Notes under the pieces: model-generated | The model's database searches: none | What the model saw: the letters and a program-made list of their open reading frames with translations, nothing else | Told to the model about the DNA's origin: nothing | Program-made: the position numbers and the translations under genes | Source: Riptortus pedestris | Lineage: Eukaryota > Arthropoda > Insecta > Hemiptera > Alydidae | Length of the DNA stretch: 64,000 nt | Assembly (NCBI GenBank): GCA_019009955.1 | Contig: CM032231.1 | Coordinates: 85,764,001-85,828,000, forward strand | Direction of reading: 5' to 3' | Shown: one piece after another, positions 13,122 through 23,917 of the stretch | Position numbering within the stretch: position 1 is the first letter of the stretch | Layout of the letters: every line of letters begins with the position of its first letter

Positions 13122-13661
13122 TTAAATGTATTCGGCCTTCCAAAAGGAATCATAATAAAGGAAAGCATTCGGCAGTATAAAGAAAGAGCACATCCATACG
13201 TCGTCCATGCTGACTTTTATATCTGTCTTCATATTATTGCCCCAAGTTACGACCTCCCTTAGGTAGTTAAACACGTTACAACCTGGAAATGTGTGTTCTC
13301 CTTTATCGATAAATCCCATAACCTGCCAAGCTGTTTCCTGACTATGTCTATAATAAGCTGTAAATATTGTACAGCAGGTGCCAATTCTTTAGCACGGCCG
13401 ATCAATAGGGGCATGTACCAATAGGGTTCATTTATAATTTGAAGATGCCACCATTTAGAGACTAAAAGGACCTCCTTCCCTAAGTCAAACGTACTTGCAA
13501 CGTCATGATCAAGATATCTAGGAGAACTACACGGGTATCAACTTATGAGAATGTTGCTTCCATATTGCCTCCTTGGCCAGCTATGCAAATTGCTTCTATA
13601 GGATTAAACAATTTAACCCACATTGACAGTGCCTGCGGAAAGGAAATGAAAATGTCCTTAA
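13122..13661 (-). pseudogene. Exon-like decayed coding remnant, unidentified
   Basis: On the minus strand this interval reads like broken coding DNA. At its 5' side there is a good acceptor-like tract (tttcatttcctttccgcag, ending near 13636). A frame encoding a peptide that includes GQGGNMEATFS follows and ends in TAA. A second frame is open for about 88 codons and contains LLVSKWWHLQIINEPYWYMP and RAKELAPAVQYLQLIIDI. A third frame (13122-13319) carries VMGFIDKGEHTFPGCN and ends in a stop. Base composition is closer to 58% AT than the flanks. Overlapping frames with stops suggest frameshift decay of one protein. I do not recognise the family: it could be a host pseudogene, a transposon protein or an endogenised sequence. 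Chance openness is not excluded. Confidence 0.35.
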
Positions 13662-13685
13662 CATGAGAGTGATTTCTTTTCTTTC

Positions 13686-13688
<3 letters not shown>

Positions 13689-13760
<72 letters not shown>
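13689..13760. repeat. (TA)n microsatellite, 72 bp
   Basis: An uninterrupted TA dinucleotide tract immediately upstream of the pogo-like element, followed by a short CA-rich run. Confidence 0.97.
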
Positions 13761-13769
<9 letters not shown>

Positions 13770-13770
13770 A

Positions 13771-14516
13771 CAGTGGCATCTCGATTATACTACCTGTGAT
13801 CACCTGACTCCCCGGAACTAACCATGTTTCCAGCCGAACGGCGATCCAACTTTACTGCTCTTTGCTTGGTTTCCTGTCACAACAACGTCAGCAGACCCGT
13901 TCAGTGCTGTAGATTACGTACTGTATTATTTCATGTTTTGTTATTCATGCTGCTCAAGCTATAGAAGAAGTCAATAAAACCACTTCATACAAAACGTGGG
14001 AGAAAGTGTTTTCAAGCCAGACATTTCTTAGTGAGGCACTGCGCGACTATTCCACCATCTGCAATGCATTCAAGGTGGTATCCAGTCTCCTAACATTGAG
14101 GAATGCCTAGCTGATGCGAACGTAACAACGTTAGAAATGGAGATCTTACAAACGTGTAGATCATTGATTTCCTCCTACAACAAGCTTGTGCTGAAGAAAA
14201 GAGGGAGTTCAAATGAAGGGAAAAAGGATGAAGACGAAAAGATAAGCAACTCTACTGCTTATCTCCCTTCGAGTCTGCCATAAAACACTTGGAATAACAA
14301 TCAAAAACAATAGCCATTGGCGTTAAGTGCGTAAAGAAGTGGCTTGACGCAGTAGCAAATTAATTAGTTTTAATATGATATAAAGATCTTTTCATTAATT
14401 ACTTACTGTACAACTTAAAATGCATTTTCGTAGTTTTTATATAGCTTCTTCACAGAACAGTACACTGAATATTCCTTAAGTATTTTTGGCTTAATGCATT
14501 ATATATAAAAATGTGC

Positions 14517-14584
<68 letters not shown>

Positions 14585-14681
14585 AGAAATAGCTTAATTA
14601 ATTCTCCAATGGTTATTCAACCTTTTTAGGGTTTCGACCATCCTTTGGTCATATAGGCGACGGTTAATCGAGTTGCTACTG
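13771..14681 (+). mobile_element. Pogo/Tigger-like DNA transposon fossil
   Basis: The inverted ends correspond: left cagtggcatctcgattat, right, read inward, cagtagcaactcgattaacc. A CAGT...CTCGATTA terminus is typical of pogo-type members of the Tc1/mariner superfamily. A TA follows the right end, as expected; the left flank is CA, perhaps a mutated TA. Inside on the + strand, about 13950-14280, is a decayed C-terminal transposase region: AAQAIEEVNKTTSYKTWEKV, then after a frameshift IEECLADANVTTLEMEI, and a charged tail ending LPSSLP and stop. The DNA-binding and DDE domains are gone. The superfamily call rests on the ends and on the tryptophan-containing tail segment. Confidence 0.65.
14513..14583. 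repeat. Compound (GT)n(GA)n microsatellite
   Basis: A GT tract to 14540 followed directly by a GA tract to 14583, located inside the pogo-like element near its right end. Confidence 0.95.
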
Positions 14682-14690
14682 TATGCATGA

Positions 14691-14691
<1 letters not shown>

Positions 14692-14737
<46 letters not shown>

Positions 14738-14832
14738 GCATACACTCATACATATAAATTTCAAAAAGTCTTATTATATCATGAATTTAGACGTTGGAAA
14801 GGTTGCACACCAAGAAAAATCACTAACACACA

Positions 14833-14920
<88 letters not shown>
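14692..14920. repeat. Microsatellite cluster: (TA)n, (CA)n, (TA)n
   Basis: TA runs from about 14692 to 14730, CA from about 14826 to 14867, and TA again from 14871 to 14920. The last tract ends exactly where a Helitron-like 5' end begins. Confidence 0.95.
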
Positions 14921-14923
<3 letters not shown>

Positions 14924-15345
14924 TAATATATATAAATCTCCTGTCACGATGTTTGTCCGCGATGGACTCCTAAACTACTTAACCGATTTTAAATTAAATT
15001 GGCACACCGTGAGCAGTCTGGTCCAACTTGAGAGATAGGCTATAATAATTTTCTCTGAGACGAACAGGAGTGGGGGTTATAAGGGAGGCCTGAAATTAAA
15101 AGTCGTGATATTTCGATTTCTATTGTTTTTTTCGCAAATATGCACATAACAAAAGTTGTTTATTTTGTTATTTAGAGTAACTTTTGTCATAAACACTTTC
15201 ATCGTATTCCGAAGTTTAAATGAGTTATACGCTTATGACTATAGCGGGAGTCAACAATATTATTTGGGACAAAAGACCCAACCGAAATAAATAAAACTCG
15301 GTATGTGTATTATCACTAATATTTAGTCCTTAATAATTCAAATCT
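14921..15345 (+). mobile_element. Helitron-like fragment with 5' end
   Basis: The segment begins TCTTAATATATATAAATC directly after an A of a (TA)n tract, matching the Helitron rule of a 5' TC inserted between A and T. It continues with ctcctgtcacgatgtttgtc. From about 15045 it matches the internal repeat of the complete Helitron at 51505-52666 (gacgaacaggagtgggggtt, gtttattttgttatttagag, atagcgggagtcaa). No CTAG terminus or 3' hairpin is seen before the next TA tract, so it is 3'-truncated or belongs to a subfamily with another end. Confidence 0.65.
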
Positions 15346-15352
15346 ATGCATG

Positions 15353-15353
<1 letters not shown>

Positions 15354-15401
<48 letters not shown>

Positions 15402-15462
15402 TACAATAAGGTTCCTCCCTTATTTGATTAATAATGATGTGCTAAAGGGTTTTTAACCTTAG

Positions 15463-15530
<68 letters not shown>
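15354..15530. repeat. Two (TA)n microsatellites
   Basis: TA tracts at 15354-15398 and 15467-15529 flank a short AT-rich spacer. Predicted tyrosine/isoleucine-rich peptides here are artefacts. Confidence 0.95.
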
Positions 15531-15535
<5 letters not shown>

Positions 15536-16000
15536 TTCAAAAATAGCACGAATAATTCTTATAGAATCAGTAAAGGTGTGAAAGTGGTTACTTACCAAGG
15601 AGTATCATACATATACAATAGAAACATATTATTAATTGCATGCTTAGTTTAATATATGGAAAAACAATACCATCCAACCCCGAAGCTTATATATTTTGTC
15701 AGAGTAGATAATGGATGACTCCATTGTCCATTAGCAGAGAAGTATATTCCGGAAATAAACATGCCTGATGCCAGGAACTGGCTAAATACCTTAATCCTAT
15801 TTACATCTGGTCACACCAAAATGTTTGTTCTCCCTTAATTCTCCATTTTCCCTTTAATTAGAGCCCAAGGGACGGTGAAATAAAGATATTTTTGATTTAA
15901 TGAGCATTATAATGTTCGTTCTTTTTAGTCTTATGATATAGAGAGTGGGAATTGTCCATGGTTTGAATAAGGAACATTAATTATTCTACTGTTATAAATT
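15531..16000. other. Unassigned stretch
   Basis: Nothing recognisable is present between the (TA)n tract and the ~145-bp tandem repeat. Confidence 0.4.
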
Positions 16001-16835
16001 TTGGGTGATTAGTGTGTCAGCAGATGTCACTAATAATGATAAAGTTCGTTTGGCAAAGGGCCGTCAACATTTTCTTTCCTAAAGTTATGTGACACTTTAA
16101 TACACAATCACACTATCCTATTGTAATATAGGTCTCCACCTATCATAATTGATTTAGGTGACAGTAGATGTCACTAATAATAATTAAGTTCGTTTGGCAA
16201 AGGGCCGTCAACATTTTCTTTCCTAAAGTTATGTGACACTTTAATACACAATCACACTAACGTATTATAATGTGTTTCTCCTCCCTATTGTAGATGATAA
16301 TTGTGATAGTATATGTCACAAATAATAATAAAGTTCGTTTGGCAAAGGGCCGTCAACATCTTCTTTCCTAAAGTTATGTGACAATTTAATACGCAATCAC
16401 ACTAACGTATTATAATGTGTTTCTCCTCCCTATTGTAGTTGATAATTGTGATAGTAGATGTCACAAATAATAATAAAGTTCGTTTGGCAAAGGGCCGTCA
16501 ACACCTTCTTTCCTAAAGTTATGTGACACTTTAATACAAAATCACACGAACCTATTGTAATCTGTGTTTCCACCTATTATAATTGATATTTGCGATAGAT
16601 ATCACAAATAATATTCAGGTTTCTTTGGGAAAGGGCCGTCAACATCTTCTTCCTTGAAATTACGTTATTTATTGACTAATAATCACACAAGCTTACTGTG
16701 ATCTGAACCTCCTCCTAATCTAGGTGATTATTGGGACAGTGGCTGTCACAAAAAATAATAAGGTTCGTTCTGCCATGAGTTGACGGCTCATGGCAGAACG
16801 AACCTTATCTTATTTCCTAAAGTTGTGTGAGCTCT
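16001..16835 (+). repeat. ~145-bp tandem repeat, six copies
   Basis: A unit built around aagttcgtttggcaaagggc and ctttcctaaagttatgtgac recurs with core positions near 16052, 16196, 16341, 16496 and 16627, plus a rearranged sixth copy near 16772. Spacings are therefore about 144, 145, 155, 131 and 145 bp. Copies 1-4 are very similar; copies 5-6 are diverged. No coding frame persists across copies. Confidence 0.85.
16758..16808. repeat. Perfect 22-bp inverted repeat (hairpin)
   Basis: In the sixth tandem copy, 16758-16779 and 16787-16808 are exact reverse complements separated by a 7-nt loop (ttgacgg). The left arm contains ttcgttctgccatgag and the right arm ctcatggcagaacgaa. The other five copies lack this palindrome. 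Confidence 0.95.
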
Positions 16836-17154
16836 TTTTTTATATATATCACGAAACTTATTATATAATGAAACTTTTTTAGTGTTTACCGTTTAAAAAT
16901 GTTATTCAAATATCAGCTTTATTATTGATAATTGATATATACTTATGTTCTATATTAATAAAATATTTCTTGTATAATATTAAATATTTCCTTATACCAA
17001 TTACATTTTTGACCAAAAGTATTCAAATTTTCTTAAATATATGGAACACGCATACAATTATATGCCAATAATTTAGAAGAACTTTTTATTTATTTATTAA
17101 TATTAAATAAACTCCCTAGAAGCAAGAAATGAAAAAAAAAATCCACAAAAAAAT
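16836..17154. other. Unassigned AT-rich stretch
   Basis: Very AT-rich, with nothing recognisable. It ends in an A-rich run that, on the minus strand, is a T-run downstream of the tRNA-like segment. Confidence 0.4.
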
Positions 17155-17232
17155 AGCCGCACTAGGCGAGATTTGTCCTCGAGATTTCCGGTTACAAAAG
17201 GAAAGCTCTATCAACTGAGTCACGGGGACTCA
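17155..17232 (-). pseudogene. tRNA-Thr(UGU)-like pseudogene or SINE head
   Basis: On the minus strand the segment reads cccgtgactcagttgatagagc, a good A-box/D-arm match. Next comes an anticodon-arm-like tttccttttgtaaccggaaa with TGT in the loop. The T-arm is degraded (ggacaaatctcgcc instead of a ggttcgaatcc type), followed by a T-run that could end pol III transcription. The acceptor stem does not pair well. This is a decayed tRNA copy or the head of a tRNA-derived SINE, not a functional tRNA. Confidence 0.55.
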
Positions 17233-18261
17233 TAGAAATAGACGTCTTGGAAACAAATGAAGACGTTCAGGCAAACTTTAACAATTTTTTTTTTTTTTTT
17301 TGCCGAATTCTTGAGAAGTGCGTACCCTCGCTTTAACAGAATTGGTTTTTCATTAGGTACTTACCTCTAAAAACGTTTCAAATCGGTGGGGGGAAGGCTT
17401 TGCACTCTCTTTGTCAATCTTACTAGATTACTTTGTCTGTGTGACCCCTTTTTCGAATTAAATCTTATTCCTTTGGACTCCTTTTTCTGAGCTTATAGTC
17501 AGAAATATATCACATCGAGGCGCAACTTAACGTTTGAGAATATAATACGACACACTTTTGAACTTAAAACTCTTTGACACACGATGAAAACTGTTTTGAA
17601 GACATGAACGGTTACTAAATTTGTATAAAGGTATAAGGGTTGGGTGAAACAAGAGCTCAAGGTATTATTATTCTTTAGGTTTAGTGCGGGCCCCTAAAAA
17701 CGTATTTATTGATTCTAACTACTCAGCCATTCGCCTTGAGACCTGAAAAAAGAACAATGCTGATTTCAAAACACAGATTCTAGAAATAGGCCGTGTCCTT
17801 CGAATCCTTAGAGCTACAAGGACATAGGTAATTGAAATCTGCAAAAGTGCCAAACCCTGTAGCACTCATTTGATCCAATCCTTGCTTTCCAAGACTCTTC
17901 GCCCTCAGCATCAGTTATGACCAATATAAAGCCTAATTCAGTAGCGTCTTTTCATGTATGACAATCCCAATCGTTTGATTAATGGCCTAAACTTGAAACG
18001 TATTTGCAAACCACGCGCCATTAGGCTTCCGAAGTTGAAGAAGATTGCAAAAACCAAAGATACCCAGTGATACTTTTATTCACAATTATATTCAATTTAT
18101 TATGGATTATATTTTCTGCGGCCAAACCTCCTGTTCTCCTTAAACCAAATATAGGAGCTATCATGTGAAACCATTCATTAATAGTAGATTACATATATCT
18201 TTTAGTAATTTCAGAATTCTTGAAATGACAACCATTTTTCATAATTTTCTGATATTTTCAG
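17233..18261. other. Unassigned stretch upstream of the first visible exon
   Basis: No exon or repeat was recognised. The 3' end (gatattttcag at 18251-18261) is the acceptor for the exon at 18262, so at least the distal part is intron. Confidence 0.6.
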
Positions 18262-18350
18262 GTGCTCGACTACACTCAATACTATTTGGACCTAGAAAAA
18301 GCTAATAAAAGTGGCGAGGATAACTGGACAATAGAATACAACTTTACAAG
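18262..18350 (+). CDS. Acid sphingomyelinase-family protein, antepenultimate exon
   Basis: An 89-bp internal exon between acceptor tattttcag and donor AAG|gtacac. It starts in phase 0 and leaves two bases for the next exon. The translation begins VLDYTQYYLDLEKAN, the signature at the start of the C-terminal domain of acid sphingomyelinase and its SMPDL3 relatives, lysosomal or secreted zinc phosphodiesterases acting on sphingomyelin or related phospho-compounds. Three N-glycosylation sequons (NKS, NWT, NFT) lie within 15 residues, fitting a lumenal or secreted protein. Catalytic metal ligands are encoded upstream and were not found here. Whether the gene is SMPD1-type or SMPDL3-type cannot be settled from this part: VLD favours the first, QYYL..AN the second. 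Confidence 0.88.
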
Positions 18351-18885
18351 GTACACCATCAACTAATTAAATACCTATATATTGACCTTAAATTGTCATT
18401 ACTATAGTGACGCAAGTTTATGCTGCTCACTAAAGTCAAGTAGTATAATTTTTAATACTTTTACCGAGGAAGAATTAGAGAATTGCATCATGCGTGGTAA
18501 TAGAGAAACGTTATAAACGTTGTTACATTTACCTAAATGCCTAAAAGAAGAAGAAGAAAAAAATACATATTACTGTAACAGAAAATGATTTGTTGTACAG
18601 CTGATTCACAAACATTTAGCAGCTCAATATTTTCGTGATTGTAAAGAATGCCTTTATAGCAAAGCTTGTAAATTTCTATTTACTTCCGTCTCCTCTCCTT
18701 GTTGAAACCTTCTGGACGATGAGAAATCGACCTCACGCTAGAGATGCGTAAATTCACGTCATGAACCCTTATTAACAAGTTAAGGGAACTTTTTAAAAAA
18801 TCAAAAGTGTTCCACACATGAATCAATACAACAACCCACCTTTAATCACATGGTCCCTACAATACTCGCCCAGTTAAATTATATA

Positions 18886-19050
18886 TTAACGTCCACTTTT
18901 TGCAACTAAGGCTAATTGGGACGGGTTATCTACAAGTTACCATCCTTTTCTAGCCAAGGTGGCACTAAGGATTGTATTTAATGAATTCCGTCCCTAAAAA
19001 AAATCTTTTGTTCAGGCGGGAATCGAACACGGTTAACCATGTATATGTAC
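18886..19050 (-). repeat. tRNA-derived SINE, truncated copy
   Basis: A minus-strand SINE. From 18886 it shows the family 3' end (ttaacgtccactttttgcaa read on +), then the body, then aggcgggaatcgaac, the complement of the B box. The tRNA-like head beyond that is replaced by unrelated sequence, so it is 5'-truncated. Confidence 0.75.
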
Positions 19051-19510
19051 TCGCTTTGGCGGTAAATATACTAAAACTGATCCATTTAATCCTGCTTTAA
19101 AATACTATGTACTCAAGGTCATTTCATTTGTATCATTAAATGACTTATAAATAATCAATATTTAAACCTCTCATTATTACGAATTCAATTTTTCTTTTTT
19201 TCATATTTCCTATACCCAGTAACCCTATATGCAGGGATTTTATTTATCTGTATCCCCCATGCACGATTGTGTCAAATATTTTAGCAATTTTTTATAAAAT
19301 GATGAACATACATATTAACAAATATAATTAAAAGCATCAAATGAAATAAAGAAAGGTAAAAACAGTATAATGTTAAGAAAAACACAATTGAATTTAACAA
19401 AATAAAATGACATTATTTAAATATATTTCTCTCTTCACTGTATGTTCATTTATATAATTTGTTACTTTTTCTATTTTTTAAACATTAAAGTGTTTTTTTT
19501 TGTTTTTTTT

Positions 19511-19722
19511 ACTAACGTCTACTTTTTGCAACTAAGGATAATTGGGACGGGTTATCTATAGGTTACCACCCTTTGATAGCCAGGGTGTTACTAAGGATTT
19601 CATTTAATGAATTCCGTCACTAAATAAATTCCTTGGCCCAGGCGGGAATTGAACTCGCCACTCTAAGACCAACATGTGAGATTAAAGGTAACGCTTTAAC
19701 TCACATGGCTAACCTGAGCCCC
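19511..19722 (-). repeat. tRNA-derived SINE, full-length copy
   Basis: Read on the minus strand the element starts ggggctcaggttagccatgt, a tRNA-like head whose A-box region is diverged. It carries a T-arm/B-box gcgagttcaattcccgcctg (consensus in the other copies: gttcgattcccgcc), then a ~110-bp unrelated body (ggaatttatttagtgacgga ...), and ends ttgcaaaaagtagacgttag next to an A-rich stretch. No coding capacity. Mobilisation would depend on a LINE in trans; no shared 3' end with the LINE in this window was seen. Confidence 0.8.
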
Positions 19723-19949
19723 AGTGTTTTGAAAATAAAATTTCGCGACTAATAGAGCATGTGGGAAGGTGATTCTTTCCTGTACTGTTTTTGAATGACT
19801 TGCGTCAGTCTCCATTCATACAACATGTGAGTGAATGTCTGATTGCTTCGCATTTACAAGTATTTGATTCCGAAAATATGTATCTGTATAACTAATGGTT
19901 TGTAATTAACTATTGCGCTAAAGAAAAAATGTACGTTTGGATCGTGAGA

Positions 19950-20155
19950 TATTAGTCGTTAAAGCAGGTATAACACAATTTTCCAATCCGTCTCGTTAAA
20001 ATGGAGGTCTCATATTTTCTAAATCCCCCCCCCCCTCTAAACCCACTTCCCCTGCTCCACTTCAACTCAAGATCTTTAGTTTGCATATCATTTTTATCTA
20101 CAGAGTTTGGTAACAATAAAATATGAATTGAGATAGTAAGAGCTAAAACAGACAA

Positions 20156-20203
<48 letters not shown>

Positions 20204-20345
20204 ATATATTTACGAGTCATTGAATATATATTTATGTCACATTGAACGGACCTTATTTTCGTCATCTCCTATGTAGGAAATTTGAAGAAATTTTCCGAAA
20301 ATCGCGTAATGAGTAAAACCTCAACAGCTGATTTCCCGTTAATAA
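19950..20345 (+). repeat. Family A repeat, diverged partial copy with (TA)n
   Basis: Matches the 3' two-thirds of the repeat at 34983-35602: a C-rich segment (ctaaatccccccccccctct), a gtttggtaac segment, acagacaaggatatat leading into a 41-bp (TA)n at 20159-20199, then ttgaacggaccttattttcg and the terminal acctcaacagctgatttccc. The final stem-loop is incomplete. Confidence 0.65.
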
Positions 20346-21973
20346 AAATAAAACTTTTGAAAGACTAAGTATAACGTTTGAAAGAAAAGCAAGATACAAA
20401 AAAAAAAACAAAAAAAAAAAAAAAACAGAATATGAGATATAGACCTGTCGCTAATATTAGCCTGTATGTCATTCTAATTACTCTAGTAGTTGAGAGAGTT
20501 TAATCATTCGGAGAATGTTGCACTTGAATGACAGGCAAACCACAGCCATCATGTTCATGGATCGAGCGAGGTATAATATGAATGGCACCGGCTCCATAGC
20601 GGGTTGGACTAACCCAACAGGGAATTGGCAGAATTTCTGGCCAATACCCGATTCGACCAAACCCATGTGACATGGCCCAACGCGACGTACGTCATATCAA
20701 TTATAAGTCGGACCGTCAGAACCAGCAGAGATTACATGATCCCATGCAATGACCACAGCCTGCAATCCGCCGTCTGCCATTGACAACCGATTTCTCCCAG
20801 CGTTACCTATATTTATTGACTGTAAATATTCACTGAATCAGCTGTAGCTGACGTGACAACTTAACCCAATGAATTACCTATCGAACTCGGTAAATGAATA
20901 ACGAGGTCTATTCTCCATAATTCTAGATAATTTCTCATTTAGACGTATGCATTTCCAAATATCTCTCATACTCGTATTCATAAGTTTAGTTTATTTCATT
21001 TTTATTTATGACATTATAATTTTAATGGATTCTTGTCCCACGATATTCTTGTCGTTATATACAAAAAGTTCCTAAAACAACAAACATGACAAAAACATCA
21101 GGTATAAAAACTCAACCAAATGCTCTTAATATATGATAAATAAAACCGGATGCAATTTGTTGCAAATTGGATTTTTAACTAAATTTTGTATACGATATAA
21201 TATCGTTCATAGCACTCACATGTTTTTCTTTTAGTTGTACAGCAATCATCATCAGTCACCATCAGCTATACCAGGTCCAATATGAAATAAAGAAAGACTT
21301 CATGAAAAAGAATCTCCAAGGATATTTATAAATATTTCAGAATAATTAGAAATACTTAAAAACTCTCTAGAATTACTTCTTCAGCTACTATGCTTCTCTT
21401 TTCGCCCCATCTCTGAAGATAGTCGAATAATCTGGCAAAAAAACTTTGACATAATATTATTGTGAAGTACTAGAAATTCAGATTTCCTGATCTGTGAAGA
21501 GTAATATTGATAATAAATAAATTTATTACGAATGGCCGAGACAATTTTGTTTTTCCTCAAATGGATGTAATTATAAATACGCTGTATATTTCAATATTGC
21601 CAAAAAAAAAAAACTAAAAAAAAAGTTTATAAACAGTAAAACCTACCTCAGTATTAAAGATAAAATACAATATGATAGACAATATTACAGAATAAATAGT
21701 GATTCCTTGACTGCCTCTTTATTACGTAATACATAATTATCATGTGGTTAAAGGAAACGGGCGAAGGAAATATAATCTAGAATTATTAAAATTGCAGAAA
21801 CCAAATAAATAAATGCGATACTATGTGTTAACTATAAATTTATATTTTTTTAATAAACTAGGAAAATAATAATTAAACTATGATTTGCAAAAATCGATGA
21901 TTATTACAAGCCGTAATGATATAGAATACAGAGACGAGAAAAATGATCTTTGTAACCCCCTGAGATTCAGTCA
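20346..21973. other. Unassigned intronic stretch
   Basis: An A-rich run lies at about 20398-20425. The interval 20470-20780 is less AT-rich and non-repetitive in this window, but no domain, tRNA or transposon end was recognised. Confidence 0.4.
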
Positions 21974-22012
21974 TCTCAATTAGCCATAAATAAGTGGACG
22001 TGAATTAACAAA
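21974..22012 (+). repeat. SINE 3'-end fragment, diverged
   Basis: tcaattagccataaataagt then ggacgtgaattaac resembles the SINE 3' terminus in + orientation, with a few mismatches. Confidence 0.45.
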
Positions 22013-22316
22013 AAGAAATTGTGAATTAGGTTAGCTATGAGAGTTAATTTTTTTTATTTCTTTATACAGGAGCACCCGCATCTTGGCGATTTGGCTCGAA
22101 GTTCCACAATGTAAAATGAAAACAAAATTATAGGAAAATAAAAAAAAACTGAGACAATAAATAAAAAAGTAAATGCAACAAATAATCATTAAATACTAGT
22201 AATAAAGACAATTCTTTTAGTGAAAAACTCATAACATTTAGGAATTCTTTTAGTGAAAAACTCATAAAATAAAATCCTTTGTCCCATCCTACAAAGAAAA
22301 GAGTGATGGCGTGTAT

Positions 22317-22368
22317 ATAACCCATCCCAATCACCCATAGTAGGAAAAAGTTGATGTTAATAAATATA
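22317..22368 (+). repeat. SINE 3'-end fragment, diverged
   Basis: ataacccatcccaatcaccc then aaaaagttgatgttaataaa matches the last ~50 bp of the SINE in + orientation. Just upstream, a 25-bp unit (aattcttttagtgaaaaact) is duplicated at about 22211 and 22243. Confidence 0.5.
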
Positions 22369-23301
22369 TATAATGTTAAAGTATTAAATAAAGAAAATAC
22401 TGTGAGAAATGGGGGACTATATGTTGATTTCCCAGGTAAATACTAGGCGCTATGGTCCGTGGAGGATATGTGCTCGTGTCACTTCTCAAGTCAATCCGAA
22501 CAGAATGGATTCTGCTATTCCAGATGACCAGCTACCGAATCCTGATAGGGCATAGAACCATCTCTGCTAACACTTTCTCACTGGAGTTAGCCTTTCATAC
22601 AAAATAATTTTGGATTGTCTGGTGGGTCCTGTCATCTCGAAGTTGTACTTTTCCAATGAGACAAACATGCTTTACCAGTTTTCCATGGAGAGAGTCCATA
22701 TGTGGCCATAAATCAACAAACGATTGTAACAAAATTTATGGCCGAAAGATAACTCATAGAAAATTATCAATCATATAAATATTCTGATAGTAGAGGTAAA
22801 CACAGATGAGAACCAAAAGCACAAGTGGAAGGAGTAAGGAAAAGTTTCTACCAATCTTATGTAGATAACAAATGTCATACAAAAGCATAAGCAAACTCAT
22901 CCCACCACTCCAAGAGTGCAAAACACAAACAACACATTGGAAAAAGAAAAACTTAAGAAAAGCACTAAGCCTACCGTGGCCCCTTTTCTACACCAAATGT
23001 AAAAAACAAAACAAAAACGGGAAAAAAAAATGAAAACCTTATTCAACTTATCGGGGCTGATAATAATATAATTACTGGAATTATTACATGTACCATTGCT
23101 TATTTTATAAATACTCCTCCGATGTATTTGTAATCTGCTTTTAACTCATTTCATATTTGAAAATATCATTCAAAGTTATTCATTTCTGGAATATGTTTTG
23201 CCAATGCTCCCAGAGAGGCAATATTTTATTATTATCGGGGAAGCTTCTTCTCAGAAAACTGGGGTAAAATCCTTATTGCGGTAAAATCCAACCGATGCGT
23301 A

Positions 23302-23790
23302 TAATATATATAATATTCTAACCTCTATCTAAATATTGATTTATTTTCTGGAAATTCCAGGTTACTTTTTTGTTTCACATAGAATTGAAACGATATCAAC
23401 AATGTTAAGCTTTGGTGTCTGTTTGATTATGACCTTCTCAGTCCGAAACCGCTAAACCAAATTTTATGAAACTTGGTACATGTATTAATTACCAATAACC
23501 TAACTTAGACTTTTTACTTTACTAATGTTCTCAGAGACGAACAAGAGTGGGGGTTATAAAAGATGCCTGAAATGAAAAATCGCGATGTTTCGTTTTCTAT
23601 TTAAATCTGGAAACGTTCAGATAACAAAAGTTGTTTATTATGTTATTTAGAGAAAAATTTGTTGTATGCATATTTGCCTTATAAAAAAGCATAGAAGAGA
23701 TTTTCGCTAAAAACTAAAGCGGGACTTAACAATTTTATTGGACACTAATAGCTTTTTACGGGAAAGGGGTAAATGATGTGTAGTACACTG
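23302..23790 (+). mobile_element. Helitron-like fragment
   Basis: Matches the 5' half of the Helitron at 51505: taacctctatctaaatattg, gtttcacatag, aaccgctaaaccaaatttta, ttatgaaacttggtacatgt, then gacgaacaagagtgggggtt and gtttattatgttatttagag. It ends near the 'gcgggacttaac' segment without a CTAG hairpin terminus. An old, 3'-truncated copy. Confidence 0.65.
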
Positions 23791-23917
23791 ATCAATACTT
23801 TCAACGATCATTATTTACATTGTTCTAAATAATGATGAGGAATTGACTGGGGAGTGGTTATCTTTTCTTTAATTATTTATTTTTTTATTATCCATGTTTA
23901 TTAAATTGAATTATTTA

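Noticed and set aside
14687..15652. Tyr/Ile/His/Thr-rich open frames
   Set aside because: They are translations of (TA)n and (CA)n microsatellites. Similar frames at 35377-35559 and 36716-36965 have the same origin.
16821..17154. Possible origin or regulatory AT-rich element
   Set aside because: High AT content is general in this window; no specific motif supports a function.
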